Origin: Bacillota bacterium
GTDB taxonomy: Bacteria > Bacillota > Clostridia > Acetivibrionales > DUMC01
Length of the DNA stretch: 50,686 nucleotides
Reading direction: 5' to 3'
Assembly: GCA_013314855.1 (NCBI GenBank)
Contig: JABUEW010000013.1
Coordinates: 1-50,686, forward strand
Part shown: positions 25,552 through 33,599 of the stretch, one piece after another
Layout of the letters: the number at the start of each line of letters is the position of its first letter
Numbering within the stretch: position 1 is the stretch's first letter
Notes under the pieces: model-generated
Told to the model about the DNA's origin: nothing
Database searches by the model: none
What the model saw: the letters and a program-made list of their open reading frames with translations, nothing else
Translations under genes and position numbers: made by a program

Positions 25552-26451
25552 ATGACGGATTTTAAAAAGCTGGAACTTGATGACAGGGATATTTTTCAAA
25601 GATACCTTGGAGATTACAGATTCAATACTTATGAGTATTCTTTTTTGACACTTTATATATGGCGGAAAATGCTTAATGTAGAATTCGGTATAATTGACGA
25701 TGCCTTAATAATTAAAAAGTCCACTAAAAAAACCGGTACTTACTTTATGCAGCCTGTTGGTTATAGAAAAGAAAGTTTGAAGAGCATTGTATTAAAGCTT
25801 AATAGCATCAGAAAGAATGACGAAAATTTTAAAAATTTGTTCAGGGACATTGAAATACCATTTTTATATGAGCTTTTAGATATTTTTGAAGGGAAAATAT
25901 GTTTTTGCGAGGATATCAACAACTTTGATTATATATGTAACAGTGAAGACCTGATTTTATTATCAGGCAAAAAATTCCACCGCAAGAAGAACCAGTACAA
26001 CCAGTTTATAAATAATTACAAATATGAGATTAAAGATTTTAACGACTCTAAAGTAATAGAAGATTGTATTAAGTTTTCCGGAACATGGTTTCATGAAAGA
26101 GGGAATAATGATTGCCTTCTTAGATATGAACTGGAAAGCATAGAAGAAGTTTTGCCAAAATCAGGTCTGTTGGGTATAAAGGGAATGGCTGTCTATGTTG
26201 ATGGGCATCTTGCAGGTTTTACTGCCGGTGAAAAGGTAAATAGCAATATGGGTGTTATTCATTTTGAAAAGGGAGACCTATCCTATAACGGTATATATTC
26301 TTTTATAAATAAAACCTTTGTAGAGAAATATTTCAGCGATGTGAAGTTTGTAAACATGCAGGAAGATATGGGCATAAAAGGTTTGAGAAAAGCCAAGAAG
26401 GCATATAATCCTGTAAAATTGGAAAAGAAATTTATTGTGAATTTATTGTAA
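25552..26451 (+). CDS. DUF2156 (phosphatidylglycerol lysyltransferase C-domain-like) protein
   Basis: A 299-aa soluble protein made of two GNAT-like halves. The N-terminal segment DRDIFQRYLGDYRFNTYEYSF is a hallmark of DUF2156 proteins. Also visible are GKKFHRKKNQYNQFI, DCIKFSGTWFHERGN, GLLGIKGMAVYVDGHLAGFTAGE and NMQEDMGIKGLRKAKKAYNP near the end. It lacks the transmembrane flippase half of MprF, so membrane-lipid lysinylation is unlikely to be complete; an aminoacyl transfer role remains possible. GGGTGGGG precedes the ATG. Confidence 0.88.
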   Translation: MTDFKKLELDDRDIFQRYLGDYRFNTYEYSFLTLYIWRKMLNVEFGIIDDALIIKKSTKKTGTYFMQPVGYRKESLKSIVLKLNSIRKNDENFKNLFRDIEIPFLYELLDIFEGKICFCEDINNFDYICNSEDLILLSGKKFHRKKNQYNQFINNYKYEIKDFNDSKVIEDCIKFSGTWFHERGNNDCLLRYELESIEEVLPKSGLLGIKGMAVYVDGHLAGFTAGEKVNSNMGVIHFEKGDLSYNGIYSFINKTFVEKYFSDVKFVNMQEDMGIKGLRKAKKAYNPVKLEKKFIVNLL

Positions 26452-26493
26452 TATTATAATTAATATCTTCAAAGGAAGAAAGGAATCTATATT

Positions 26494-27057
26494 ATGAGAA
26501 ACTTGCTTGATGGTTCTAATATCCGGCTCACAGCTGTACAAGAAGATGATATGCATGTAATTGAAGATTGGTTTAACAATGTAGAATTCCTTAGATATTA
26601 TGATATGATACCTGCCATGCCTAAATCTCGCAAACAGGTGGAAAATATGATTAAATACTATGAAGATTCACCGGAAAGATGTATATATGCAATAAGAGAA
26701 AAGAAAACGGGAAGGATAATAGGTGTTGCGGGTTTTGACGAAATAATCTGGAGTAATGGTGTGGCAACGGTTTTTGTTGGAATAGGTGATGAGAATTTTA
26801 CCGGCAAGGGCCTGGGGAAAGAAGCCATGACACTTTTACTGGATTATGGCTTTAACGAGCTTAATTTTTACAGGATCCAATTAAATGTAATTTCCTACAA
26901 TAAAACTGCTATAGGGTTGTATGAAGACCTTGGCTTCATAAGGGAAGGCACATACAGGCAGTTTATAAACAGGGATGGGAAGAGGTATGATATGTATTTG
27001 TATGGATTGCTAAGGGCGGAATGGGAAATCACGTTCTCAAGGCAGGAAAACAAATGA
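26494..27057 (+). CDS. GNAT-family N-acetyltransferase (RimJ/RimL type)
   Basis: A 187-aa acetyl-CoA-dependent transferase. The protein begins IRLTAVQEDDMHVIEDWF and contains the acetyl-CoA binding pattern FTGKGLGKEAMTLLLDYGFN and the following LNVISYNKTAIGLYEDLGF typical of RimJ/RimL and spermidine-type acetyltransferases. The substrate cannot be predicted. The start ATG has GGAAGAAAGG upstream. The Nudix leader hairpin follows 34 bases after the stop. Confidence 0.9.
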   Translation: MRNLLDGSNIRLTAVQEDDMHVIEDWFNNVEFLRYYDMIPAMPKSRKQVENMIKYYEDSPERCIYAIREKKTGRIIGVAGFDEIIWSNGVATVFVGIGDENFTGKGLGKEAMTLLLDYGFNELNFYRIQLNVISYNKTAIGLYEDLGFIREGTYRQFINRDGKRYDMYLYGLLRAEWEITFSRQENK

Positions 27058-27090
27058 TATAATTATGTCGGAGTATATTGATTAAAAATT

Positions 27091-27157
27091 CCTTTTCGGT
27101 TATTATAATAGTAGAGGCATTACATTATTAGTGCCTTATTATAATAAACCGGAAAGG
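27091..27157 (+). promoter_or_regulatory. Long leader hairpin covering the Nudix ribosome binding site
   Basis: Arms 27091-27110 and 27137-27157 form 20 pairs with a single bulged A. Inside them GGCATTA (27116-27122) pairs with TAGTGCC (27129-27135). The 3' arm contains GGAAAGG, the start of the Shine-Dalgarno sequence GGAAAGGGG of the gene at 27168. GGTTTTTT follows immediately, so the structure can act as a terminator or hide the ribosome binding site. Each arm also contains TTATAATA, a -10-like sequence, on both strands. Confidence 0.8.
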
Positions 27158-27167
27158 GGTTTTTTAT

Positions 27168-27662
27168 ATGCTTGTTAAAAACTGTGCAGGTGGTTTAGTC
27201 TTTTGGGAAGACAAGGTATTTCTCCTAAAGGATGAAAGAGGAGAATGGATCTTTCCTAAAGGGGTGATACAAAAAGATGAGCTACCTGCCGAAGCTGCTT
27301 TAAGAGTTGCAAAGGAAACGGCGGGAATAACGGCAGAAATTGTTTCAACAGAAGGTCGTGCAAGTTACGAAATCTCTTCAAAAACACATCAAAACCCAAT
27401 CTACAATAAAATTATCTGGTATGTTATGATTTCTCAAAATAATGAATATCAAGTTAAAAAAGATAAAGGTTACAAAAGCGGCGGTTATTATAGTATAGGT
27501 GAAGCTATGGAACTTTTAACACACAATAATAACAAAGCTATCCTTAATTTCTTATCAAAAAAGCTTTCCGAAATGGTTACATTGTGTAATAACAAAATTG
27601 ACGATATAAATAATAATAATGTACAAACATATAGGAATATAGAATTATGGGGATGCCAGTAG
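27168..27662 (+). CDS. Nudix hydrolase-like protein with an altered Nudix box
   Basis: The N-terminal 120 residues have the Nudix fold pattern: NCAGGLVFWEDKVFLLKDERGEWIFPKG, followed by the box at 32-54. In the box (G-x5-E-x7-REUxEExGU) the first glutamate of REU is valine (V47) and the second of the EE pair is threonine (T51), while E38, R46 and E50 remain. Metal binding and hydrolysis may be weak or lost. The C-terminal tail (NNKIDDINNNNVQTYRN) is polar. The reading frame overlaps the next gene by 16 bases. A large hairpin precedes the gene and contains part of its ribosome binding site. Confidence 0.88.
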   Translation: MLVKNCAGGLVFWEDKVFLLKDERGEWIFPKGVIQKDELPAEAALRVAKETAGITAEIVSTEGRASYEISSKTHQNPIYNKIIWYVMISQNNEYQVKKDKGYKSGGYYSIGEAMELLTHNNNKAILNFLSKKLSEMVTLCNNKIDDINNNNVQTYRNIELWGCQ

Positions 27663-28279
27663 AATATAAAACAGTGCTGAATTACGCTACGGCAGAATAT
27701 GAAGAAAAAAAGTCCAGGTTTATAGCAAGCATTAAGCCTGTTGCTACCGAAGAGGAAGCAGTTGAATTTATAAACCAGTTAAAAGCAAAATACTGGGATG
27801 CTTCTCATAATGTTTATGCCTATTGCATAGGCGGAGATAACATTGTCCGGCGTTTCAGCGATGATGGTGAACCATCGGGAACAGCAGGGCTTCCTGTTCT
27901 TGAAGTTATAAAGAGAATGGAACTTCAGGATTTGGTAGTAGTGGTAACAAGATACTTTGGCGGTACTTTGCTTGGAGCTGCAGGACTTGTCAGGGCATAT
28001 GGGAAAAGTGCCTTATTAGGTATTGAAGCTGCCGGTATAGTAAAAAAGAAATTATGTGAGGAAATCCGTGTGATATTGGAATATCCGGTTTTGGGAAAAG
28101 TTCAAAATAGGGTGGCTACTTGCGGGTATAAGATAAAAGATATAAAATATACCCAGGATGTAGAAATGGTTATGCTAGTTCCTATTGATGAAAGAGATAG
28201 ATTTATTGAATATATAAACGAAGCTACTAACGGCGAAGCATTGGTGGAAATTGGAAAAAAGGAATATATTGTGATGTAA
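27647..28279 (+). CDS. YigZ/IMPACT family protein
   Basis: A 210-aa two-domain protein (UPF0029 N-terminal domain plus a ferredoxin-like C-terminal domain). Signatures are YEEKKSRFIASIKPV, ASHNVYAYCIGGDNIVRRFSDDGEPSGTAG, VVVTRYFGGTLLGAAGLVRAYG and a C-terminal EYPVLGKVQN domain. Relatives include E. coli YigZ and B. subtilis YvyE. In eukaryotes, IMPACT regulates Gcn2; the bacterial role is not settled. The start overlaps the Nudix gene by 16 bases, so the two are translationally linked; an ATG six bases later is an alternative. Confidence 0.93.
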   Translation: MGMPVEYKTVLNYATAEYEEKKSRFIASIKPVATEEEAVEFINQLKAKYWDASHNVYAYCIGGDNIVRRFSDDGEPSGTAGLPVLEVIKRMELQDLVVVVTRYFGGTLLGAAGLVRAYGKSALLGIEAAGIVKKKLCEEIRVILEYPVLGKVQNRVATCGYKIKDIKYTQDVEMVMLVPIDERDRFIEYINEATNGEALVEIGKKEYIVM

Positions 28280-28313
28280 ATAATATAGTAAAGATGAGGA
28301 GTTGATTATTTAT

Positions 28314-29387
28314 ATGCTTTATAAAGCTGACTGGGAGTTAATTGAAAAGAGATATATTGAATACTGGGAAAAGGAGAACCATGACAGGCCATTGATATCG
28401 GTCTGTGCACCAAAGGAAGGATACATCCCGAAAGAAATAAAAGCACCTGAGAAACTGGTTGATAGGTGGATGGATATTGAATATTTAATTCAAAATGCCC
28501 GGGAGAGGTTTAGTGCGACGTACTTTGGTGGAGAAGCTTTTCCCAATTTTTGCCCTAACCTGGGGCCGGATATTCTAGGCGCCATATTGGGTTGGTGTGA
28601 TCTGGAATTTGGTGATAACACCAGTTGGGCTGTTCATAAATTACATAATTGGGAACAAATAGAAAAGTTTGAATTTGACCCTATGAACAAGTGGTGGAAA
28701 AAAATTGTGGAAATAACCGAAGAGGCTGTCAAAGATTCAAGAGGTGACTATTTTGTGTCATTAACAGACCTGCACAGCGGTGTAGACGCATTAGTATCTC
28801 TCAGAGGTCCGGAAAACCTATGCCTTGACCTTATGGATTATCCTGGACGGGTAAAAAAAGCTACCTTTGAAGTTTTCGAAGTTTTCAAGCAGGTTTATAA
28901 CCGCTTATATAACATTACTTTAAAAAATTTGCCCGGAAGTTCAAACTGGATGGGTGTATGGCATCCGGAGAAATGGTATCCAACGTCCTGTGATTTTATA
29001 TGCCTTATTTCTAAGGGAATGTTTGACGAATTTGTATTACCGGAGTTACTGGAAGAAATATATTGGCTGGATGCCTCTATTTTTCATCTTGATGGGCCTG
29101 GAGCACTTAAACACCTTGATGCACTTCTTGATATACCTGAATTAAAAGGAATACAATGGGTATATGGTGCCGGTCAACCCAGTGCCTCACACTGGATACC
29201 TGTATTGAAAAAAATCCAAGATGCGGGAAAACTGGTACATGTATCTATTGAACCCCACGAATTGGATATTCTTATAACAGAATTAAGACCGGAAGGTGTC
29301 ATGTATACTACCTGGTGCAAAAGTGAACAGGATGCCGAGGATTTGTTGAAAAAGGCAGAAAGGTCTTATAAAAAAAGAATATATTAG
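28314..29387 (+). CDS. Uroporphyrinogen decarboxylase-like (UroD/MtaA superfamily) protein
   Basis: A roughly 357-aa TIM-barrel protein of the UroD-like superfamily, which includes heme decarboxylases and corrinoid-dependent methyltransferases. Visible features are an N-terminal DWELIEKRYIEYWEKENHDRPL, YFVSLTDLHSGVDALVSLRGPENLC, a FHLDGPGALKHLDALLD segment and a C-terminal PEGVMYTTWC. It lacks the standard UroD residues for heme synthesis as far as I can see, and the H-x-C zinc motif of MtaA is not obvious. Related proteins often accompany carbohydrate genes; here an AraD-like epimerase follows after 42 bases. ATG 28314 is chosen because GAGGAG lies 12 bases upstream. The substrate is unknown. 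Confidence 0.8.
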   Translation: MLYKADWELIEKRYIEYWEKENHDRPLISVCAPKEGYIPKEIKAPEKLVDRWMDIEYLIQNARERFSATYFGGEAFPNFCPNLGPDILGAILGWCDLEFGDNTSWAVHKLHNWEQIEKFEFDPMNKWWKKIVEITEEAVKDSRGDYFVSLTDLHSGVDALVSLRGPENLCLDLMDYPGRVKKATFEVFEVFKQVYNRLYNITLKNLPGSSNWMGVWHPEKWYPTSCDFICLISKGMFDEFVLPELLEEIYWLDASIFHLDGPGALKHLDALLDIPELKGIQWVYGAGQPSASHWIPVLKKIQDAGKLVHVSIEPHELDILITELRPEGVMYTTWCKSEQDAEDLLKKAERSYKKRIY

Positions 29388-29429
29388 AAGTATTAGTTCT
29401 GAAAATGATGACAAGGGGAAGGAGTTAAA

Positions 29430-30188
29430 ATGCTCGAAAAGCTTAAAGAAATTGTATTTAAAGCAAACCTTGAACTTGTAAATAAGGGACTTGTAATCTA
29501 CACATGGGGTAATGCCAGCGGTATATGCAGGGAGAAAGGACTTGTAGTAATAAAACCAAGTGGGGTTGATTATGATAAGCTCAAACCGGAAGACCTTGTT
29601 GTACTTGACCTTGAAGGCAATGTTGTTGAAGGAAAGCTTAAACCTTCATCAGATACAGCAACTCATCTTATTCTATATAAAGCATTTCCGGAAATAGGAG
29701 GAATTGTGCATACCCATTCCCGCTGGGCAACAATATTCGCCCAGGCGGGATTATCAATACCGCCTCTTGGAACTACTCATGCCGACTACTTTTATGGAGA
29801 AATTCCCTGTACCAGAAAGATGACTGTAACAGAAATCAAAGGAGATTACGAAAAAGAAACAGGAAATGTTATTGTTGAGACTTTCAAAAATAAGAATCCT
29901 GTTTACATTCCCGGAGTTCTGGTAAATGAACACGGCCCGTTTTGCTGGGGGAGGGATGCCGATGAAGCCGTATACCATGCCGTGGTAATGGAGGAAGTTG
30001 CAATGATGGCTTTTAATACGCTGGCGCTAAGGAATTTTGCAGCAGGATTGGCTTCCGAACATGTGAAAACAGACTATAAAATATCAACCCATATGTCAGC
30101 CAATGTATCAATAACAATGTCGCCTGCACTCCTTGATAAGCATTTTCTTAGAAAACATGGGAAAAACTCCTACTATGGACAAGGGTAA
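29430..30188 (+). CDS. AraD-like L-ribulose-5-phosphate 4-epimerase / class II aldolase
   Basis: A 252-aa zinc-dependent enzyme of the AraD/FucA family. Motifs include [59 protein letters not shown] with the zinc histidines, [26 protein letters not shown] and the terminal [18 protein letters not shown] typical of AraD. It most likely interconverts L-ribulose 5-phosphate and D-xylulose 5-phosphate. No araA or araB is nearby; its neighbour is a UroD-like protein. About 35 residues ([13 protein letters not shown] region) before the end differ from E. coli, so a related sugar is possible. AAGGAGTT precedes the ATG. Confidence 0.88.
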   Translation: MLEKLKEIVFKANLELVNKGLVIYTWGNASGICREKGLVVIKPSGVDYDKLKPEDLVVLDLEGNVVEGKLKPSSDTATHLILYKAFPEIGGIVHTHSRWATIFAQAGLSIPPLGTTHADYFYGEIPCTRKMTVTEIKGDYEKETGNVIVETFKNKNPVYIPGVLVNEHGPFCWGRDADEAVYHAVVMEEVAMMAFNTLALRNFAAGLASEHVKTDYKISTHMSANVSITMSPALLDKHFLRKHGKNSYYGQG

Positions 30189-30200
30189 GGAAGAAAAATG

Positions 30201-30451
30201 GGATTTTTTGGGTGCATTTTCTTTCCATGACCCATTATATTCCAGAAACGGTGCTCCAGGCCTCTAGAGCCTGTAAATTCACTTCGGGGCAAATCAAACT
30301 CGCAAAATAATTTGAATAAAGATCTAATGTGATTATTTTGCTCAAACAGTTGATTTGCTTATCCCTCGTCGGATTAACAGGCTCTACGAGACCTTTCGCA
30401 ATGTTTCTGTCATTATATGGGTCATATATGGAAAATGCACCCGGATTTTTT
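30201..30451. mobile_element. MITE-like element, 233 bp, with TIRs and 9-bp direct repeats
   Basis: The element at 30210-30442 begins GGGTGCATTTTC and ends GAAAATGCACCC, perfect 12-bp inverted ends. It is flanked by GGATTTTTT at 30201-30209 and 30443-30451, a 9-bp target-site duplication. The arms are imperfect inverted repeats over 40 bases. Inside is a second nested palindrome: AGAGCCTGT (30266-30274) with ACAGGCTCT (30377-30385), CAAATCA (30290-30296) with TGATTTG (30351-30357), and GCAAAATAAT (30302-30311) with ATTATTTTGC (30332-30341). There is no reading frame. A 53-base segment (30266-30318) recurs identically at 50600-50652. Confidence 0.85.
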
Positions 30452-30458
30452 ATCCTAA

Positions 30459-30488
30459 TTGCAGTTGGGTGTTATTATATGGTATAAT
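30459..30488 (+). promoter_or_regulatory. Putative promoter of yebC
   Basis: TTGCAG (30459-30464) and TATAAT (30483-30488) with 18-base spacing lie just beyond the right end of the MITE-like element and 57 bases before yebC. The insertion therefore stops eight bases short of the -35 box and may affect yebC transcription. Confidence 0.55.
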
Positions 30489-30544
30489 AAAGCTTGCGAA
30501 AGCTTAAGAGTTTTACCTGGTGATTTCCAACTGGAGGTGTAAAA

Positions 30545-31273
30545 ATGTCCGGACATTCTAAATGGGCTAATATTAAACATAGAAAAGAAAAGAGTGATGC
30601 GCAAAAAGGCAAATTATTTACAAAGATTGGAAGAGAATTGGCTGTTGCTGTTAAACAGGGAGGTCCCGATCCTGAAACTAACAGTAAGCTAAAGGATGCC
30701 ATTGCAAAGGCGAAAGCTGCCAATATGCCCAACGATAATATTATAAGGAGCATAAAAAAGGCAGCAGGAGATATGAATTCGGATAATTACGAAGAGATAT
30801 CCTATGAAGGTTATGGTCCAGGCGGAGTTGCTATTATAGTACGGACAATGACCGATAACCGCAACAGGACAGCGGGAGATATAAGGCATTATTTTGATAA
30901 ATTTGGAGGAAACCTCGGTCAAACAGGATGTGTATCCTTTATGTTTGATAAAAAAGGAGTTATATTAATTGAGAGGACAGAAGATATTGATGAAGACACT
31001 CTTATGATGGAGGCCATTAATGCTGGAGCTGAAGACTTCGATGCCCAGGATGAGTACTTTGAGATATTAACTGATCCCGCCGATTTTTCTGCTGTAAGGG
31101 AAACCCTGGAGAAGCAGGGTTATACATTTATATCTGCAGGAGTAGAAATGGTTTCCAAGACCACAACAAAACTCACAGAGCCAAAGCATATTGAACAGAT
31201 GAACAAACTCATAGATAATCTGGAAGACTTGGATGATGTACAGAATGTTTATCATAACTGGGAACAGGATTAA
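30545..31273 (+). CDS. yebC: YebC/PmpR-family protein
   Basis: A 242-aa, three-domain protein found in nearly all bacteria. Signatures are SGHSKWANIKHRKEKSDAQ at the N-terminus, FTKIGRELAVAVKQGG, AKAANMPNDNIIRSIKKA, YEGYGPGGVAIIV, TDNRNRTAGDIRHYFDKFGG and the C-terminal AGAEDFDAQDEY. Members act as DNA-binding regulators or, for some YebC proteins, help ribosomes with difficult peptide sequences (reported for the family). GGAGGT precedes the ATG. A strong hairpin follows the gene. Confidence 0.96.
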   Translation: MSGHSKWANIKHRKEKSDAQKGKLFTKIGRELAVAVKQGGPDPETNSKLKDAIAKAKAANMPNDNIIRSIKKAAGDMNSDNYEEISYEGYGPGGVAIIVRTMTDNRNRTAGDIRHYFDKFGGNLGQTGCVSFMFDKKGVILIERTEDIDEDTLMMEAINAGAEDFDAQDEYFEILTDPADFSAVRETLEKQGYTFISAGVEMVSKTTTKLTEPKHIEQMNKLIDNLEDLDDVQNVYHNWEQD

Positions 31274-31277
31274 AGTG

Positions 31278-31319
31278 CCAAGCAGCCGGATTAATTTTTA
31301 AAGCTTTCCGGCCGCTTGG
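31278..31319 (+). terminator. Strong hairpin after yebC (no T-tract)
   Basis: CCAAGC-A-GCCGG (31278-31289) pairs with CCGGC-C-GCTTGG (31308-31319), interrupted by one mismatch, around an AT-rich loop. It starts five bases after the yebC stop. No T-tract follows (ACCGGGG), so it may be a weak terminator or an mRNA-stabilising stem. Confidence 0.6.
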
Positions 31320-31435
31320 ACCGGGGACTACCAATTTACATAAACAACCTCTATTAAATTAACTTAAAAGGGTTTTACGAAGAATATTCCGAATTAGTCT
31401 GACGATGCCCCTTTTAAAAAGTCGCCGGTATTTCA

Positions 31436-31621
31436 TTACTGCCTGTTGATGTTGTAATTGTTCCCGGTATAAGCCTCAAACACTTTCTTTACAATATTTC
31501 CACCAATTTTACCAGCATCTCTTGCTGCCAGGTCACCATTATAACCTTGTTTTAAGTTTACACCAACCTGGTTTGCTATTTCATACTTCATGTTTTCAAA
31601 ATAAGTTTTGCTCTTTGCCAT
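31436..31621 (-). CDS. Alpha/beta-type small acid-soluble spore protein
   Basis: SASPs coat spore DNA and protect it from UV and heat. The 61-aa product has the pattern of the family: YEIANQVGVNLKQGYNGDLAARDAGKIGG, with the germination-protease-like region near LAARDAGKIGG, and ends in a helix IVKKVFEAY. AAGGAGGT precedes the ATG. Transcription by sigma-G in the forespore is expected but no clear sigma-G box could be confirmed. It is followed on the same strand by nothing before yebC. Confidence 0.9.
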   Translation of the reverse strand: MAKSKTYFENMKYEIANQVGVNLKQGYNGDLAARDAGKIGGNIVKKVFEAYTGNNYNINRQ

Positions 31622-31765
31622 AATGCAACCTCCTTAAAATTTATTCCGCTATTATCATAGCGTATTCTTATGATTTGTAGATTTTTTAAATTTTATTACG
31701 GGAATTATTGTCAACTCTTTAATTTTAATTGTGGTCAATAGCAATACTGGTAAACGACAGAAAAG

Positions 31766-31981
31766 TTATTCTCTTGCTGGTTCAGCTTCTCTAAATAACA
31801 GGCTTATGCTGTATAAACCTGCTATTCCTACAAGAGTATAAACGATCCTACTTACAGATGCAGTATTGCCACCAAAAATTGCCGCTACGAGGTCATAACT
31901 GAAAAGACCGATAAGTAGCCAATTTAAAGCCCCTATTATTACAAGTATAAGAGCGAGTCTATCTAATGGTGTCCTACGCAT
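31766..31981 (-). CDS. DUF378 small membrane protein
   Basis: A 71-aa protein with two transmembrane segments, starting MRRTPLDRLALILVIIGALN and containing NWLLIGLFSYDLVAAIFGG followed by SRIVYTLVGIAGLYSI. This is the standard DUF378 architecture (YuzA-like). Function is unknown. AGGAGAT precedes the ATG. It sits upstream of the SASP gene on the same strand with a 144-base gap. Confidence 0.92.
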   Translation of the reverse strand: MRRTPLDRLALILVIIGALNWLLIGLFSYDLVAAIFGGNTASVSRIVYTLVGIAGLYSISLLFREAEPARE

Positions 31982-32509
31982 ATTAACATCTCCTTTACTA
32001 TTTTTATCTACAGTATTTCCATGATAAGTTTTAAAAATGCATAAAAATTTATGTATAATTGTATAAAAATTAAAATTAACGTAAAAGTTTTAAAAAATTA
32101 AAGATTAAAAAACTGCCGCGCCTCTAATTTAATAAAGGCGCGGTTTATTTAAACAACCACCGGACAACCGCGGCAGCCGGTAGTTAGTCTTACACTATAT
32201 TATTTCACTAGTATATTATGAATAGTTTCATCAAATTGTGAATAGTATTACCGATAATATAATTGGAGGAAATATTATATAAAAATGGAAGTAAATTAAA
32301 ATGTGAAAATGAGAAATAGTAAAAGTAGGAATTAAAATGAGGGCAATATAGTAACTTACCGATTTTGGAATCATATAATATTATGAGATTGATAGTGAAA
32401 TTAATAGAATTGCAATACTATCGGAAATCATGGAAAAAATTGCATGGACGGCTTACTGCATACAACAAATTATGAAGACATATACTACACTTGAAGGGAA
32501 GTGAAGTTG
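31982..32509. other. Long intergenic region with competing hairpins
   Basis: There is no gene in these 528 bases. CCGCGCCT (32116-32123) pairs with AGGCGCGG (32136-32143), followed by TTTATTTAAA, a terminator-like structure in both directions. Its left arm (CTGCCGCG, 32113-32120) is also a perfect complement of CGCGGCAG (32169-32176), so two structures exclude each other. A third stem pairs ACCACCGG (near 32157) with CCGGTAGT (near 32177). The rest, 32200-32490, is AT-rich with no recognised signal. Confidence 0.55.
32116..32153. terminator. Terminator-like hairpin with no obvious upstream gene
   Basis: An eight-pair GC stem (32116-32123 with 32136-32143) with a 12-base loop is followed by TTTATTTAAA on the plus strand and preceded by A-rich sequence that gives a T-run on the minus strand. 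No gene directly upstream on either strand explains it, which suggests an unannotated small RNA or a leader. Confidence 0.65.
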
Positions 32510-33433
32510 ATGCAGTTTCTCAGCATTGGAGCAAATAATAAGTGTGCTGATGACATATTGGAATTTATAACAAATGAACTTCAACAATTCAAAAATGATA
32601 ATATGGATTACTCTATAGACAAGGTAAATATAAACGGGACTGAATCAATAATATGTAAAATAAATGATGATAAAGACCAGACACAAGGAAAGAAGTTATC
32701 AAGGCAAGCATACAGAGCATTGATGCTAAATGTTTCAAATGCCCTTGCAGATTATATAATGAGGAGTTATGAAGAAAAAATAACAAAGAGGATAGTAAAC
32801 TCCAATTATTTTTATTTTAGTCAATCCGAGAGAAAAGATATTTTAAAAGCAGCATTTAAGGTCATTAGAAATGAAGATAAAAGTTTTTTGAATACTTTGC
32901 TGCAAATACGCAGAAGGAATATTATAGTTAAAAAGCTCATGGATTATTTTGATAGCTCAAACAGCATTATTTTAGACGGATTTGTAAATTTCAGGCTTAA
33001 GGATTATATTAAAGACTTGGAAGAGATTGTGGAAAAGGCAGTTGACAATTTCCTTATGGAAAAAGAGTATAAGGAGTTTATAAAGCTCTTAAAGTATTTT
33101 GTTGATATCCAGGAGCCCAAATTTTACAATGTTCATATTGTTGTGGACGAGAACAGTCAATACACATTACTGGATGAAAAGAAGCAGGAAATTACAAATG
33201 AATGTATAAAGGAATATATGAATGAGATTTCCGGAGGGGAAATAAACCATGATGATTTGCTTGTAAGCTCTCTTATAACATTAGCTCCTAAAAAGGTGAC
33301 AATTCACAACATTGAGAATTTTAAAAATAAGGAATTATTAGAGACTATAAAAAGTATTTTTCATGGTAATATAACTATATGCAAAGGTTGTGGGCTTTGT
33401 AAACTCGATACCGCCATAAAAAAGGAAAATTAA
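32510..33433 (+). CDS. ytxC: Sporulation protein YtxC
   Basis: A 307-aa member of the YtxC family, found in endospore formers with an unclear role. The identifiable part is the C-terminal half: ISGGEINHDDLLVSSLITLAPKKVTIHN, then LLETIKSIFHGNITICKGCGLC, ending in a cysteine motif typical of the family. Most of the protein is helical and charged. ATG 32510 is preferred, with AAGGGA about ten bases upstream; GTG 32501 lies too close. No signal peptide is seen. Confidence 0.85.
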   Translation: MQFLSIGANNKCADDILEFITNELQQFKNDNMDYSIDKVNINGTESIICKINDDKDQTQGKKLSRQAYRALMLNVSNALADYIMRSYEEKITKRIVNSNYFYFSQSERKDILKAAFKVIRNEDKSFLNTLLQIRRRNIIVKKLMDYFDSSNSIILDGFVNFRLKDYIKDLEEIVEKAVDNFLMEKEYKEFIKLLKYFVDIQEPKFYNVHIVVDENSQYTLLDEKKQEITNECIKEYMNEISGGEINHDDLLVSSLITLAPKKVTIHNIENFKNKELLETIKSIFHGNITICKGCGLCKLDTAIKKEN

Positions 33434-33599
33434 TAATTTGGCCGACATAATTAAACATAATTAAAACAAAAAATATCTATATTTTTTTTTATATATATGC
33501 TAAAATCATTGTTATAGAAATTGATAATGGTGCATAATTGAAATGTTGATGCACAATTGAAAAAATAATTGGAAAATGAACTGCTTCGGAGGTATTTAT

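Noticed and set aside
32446-32470. CATACAAC near 32459-32467 as a sigma-E -10 box for ytxC
   Set aside because: No acceptable -35 element lies 13-15 bases upstream.
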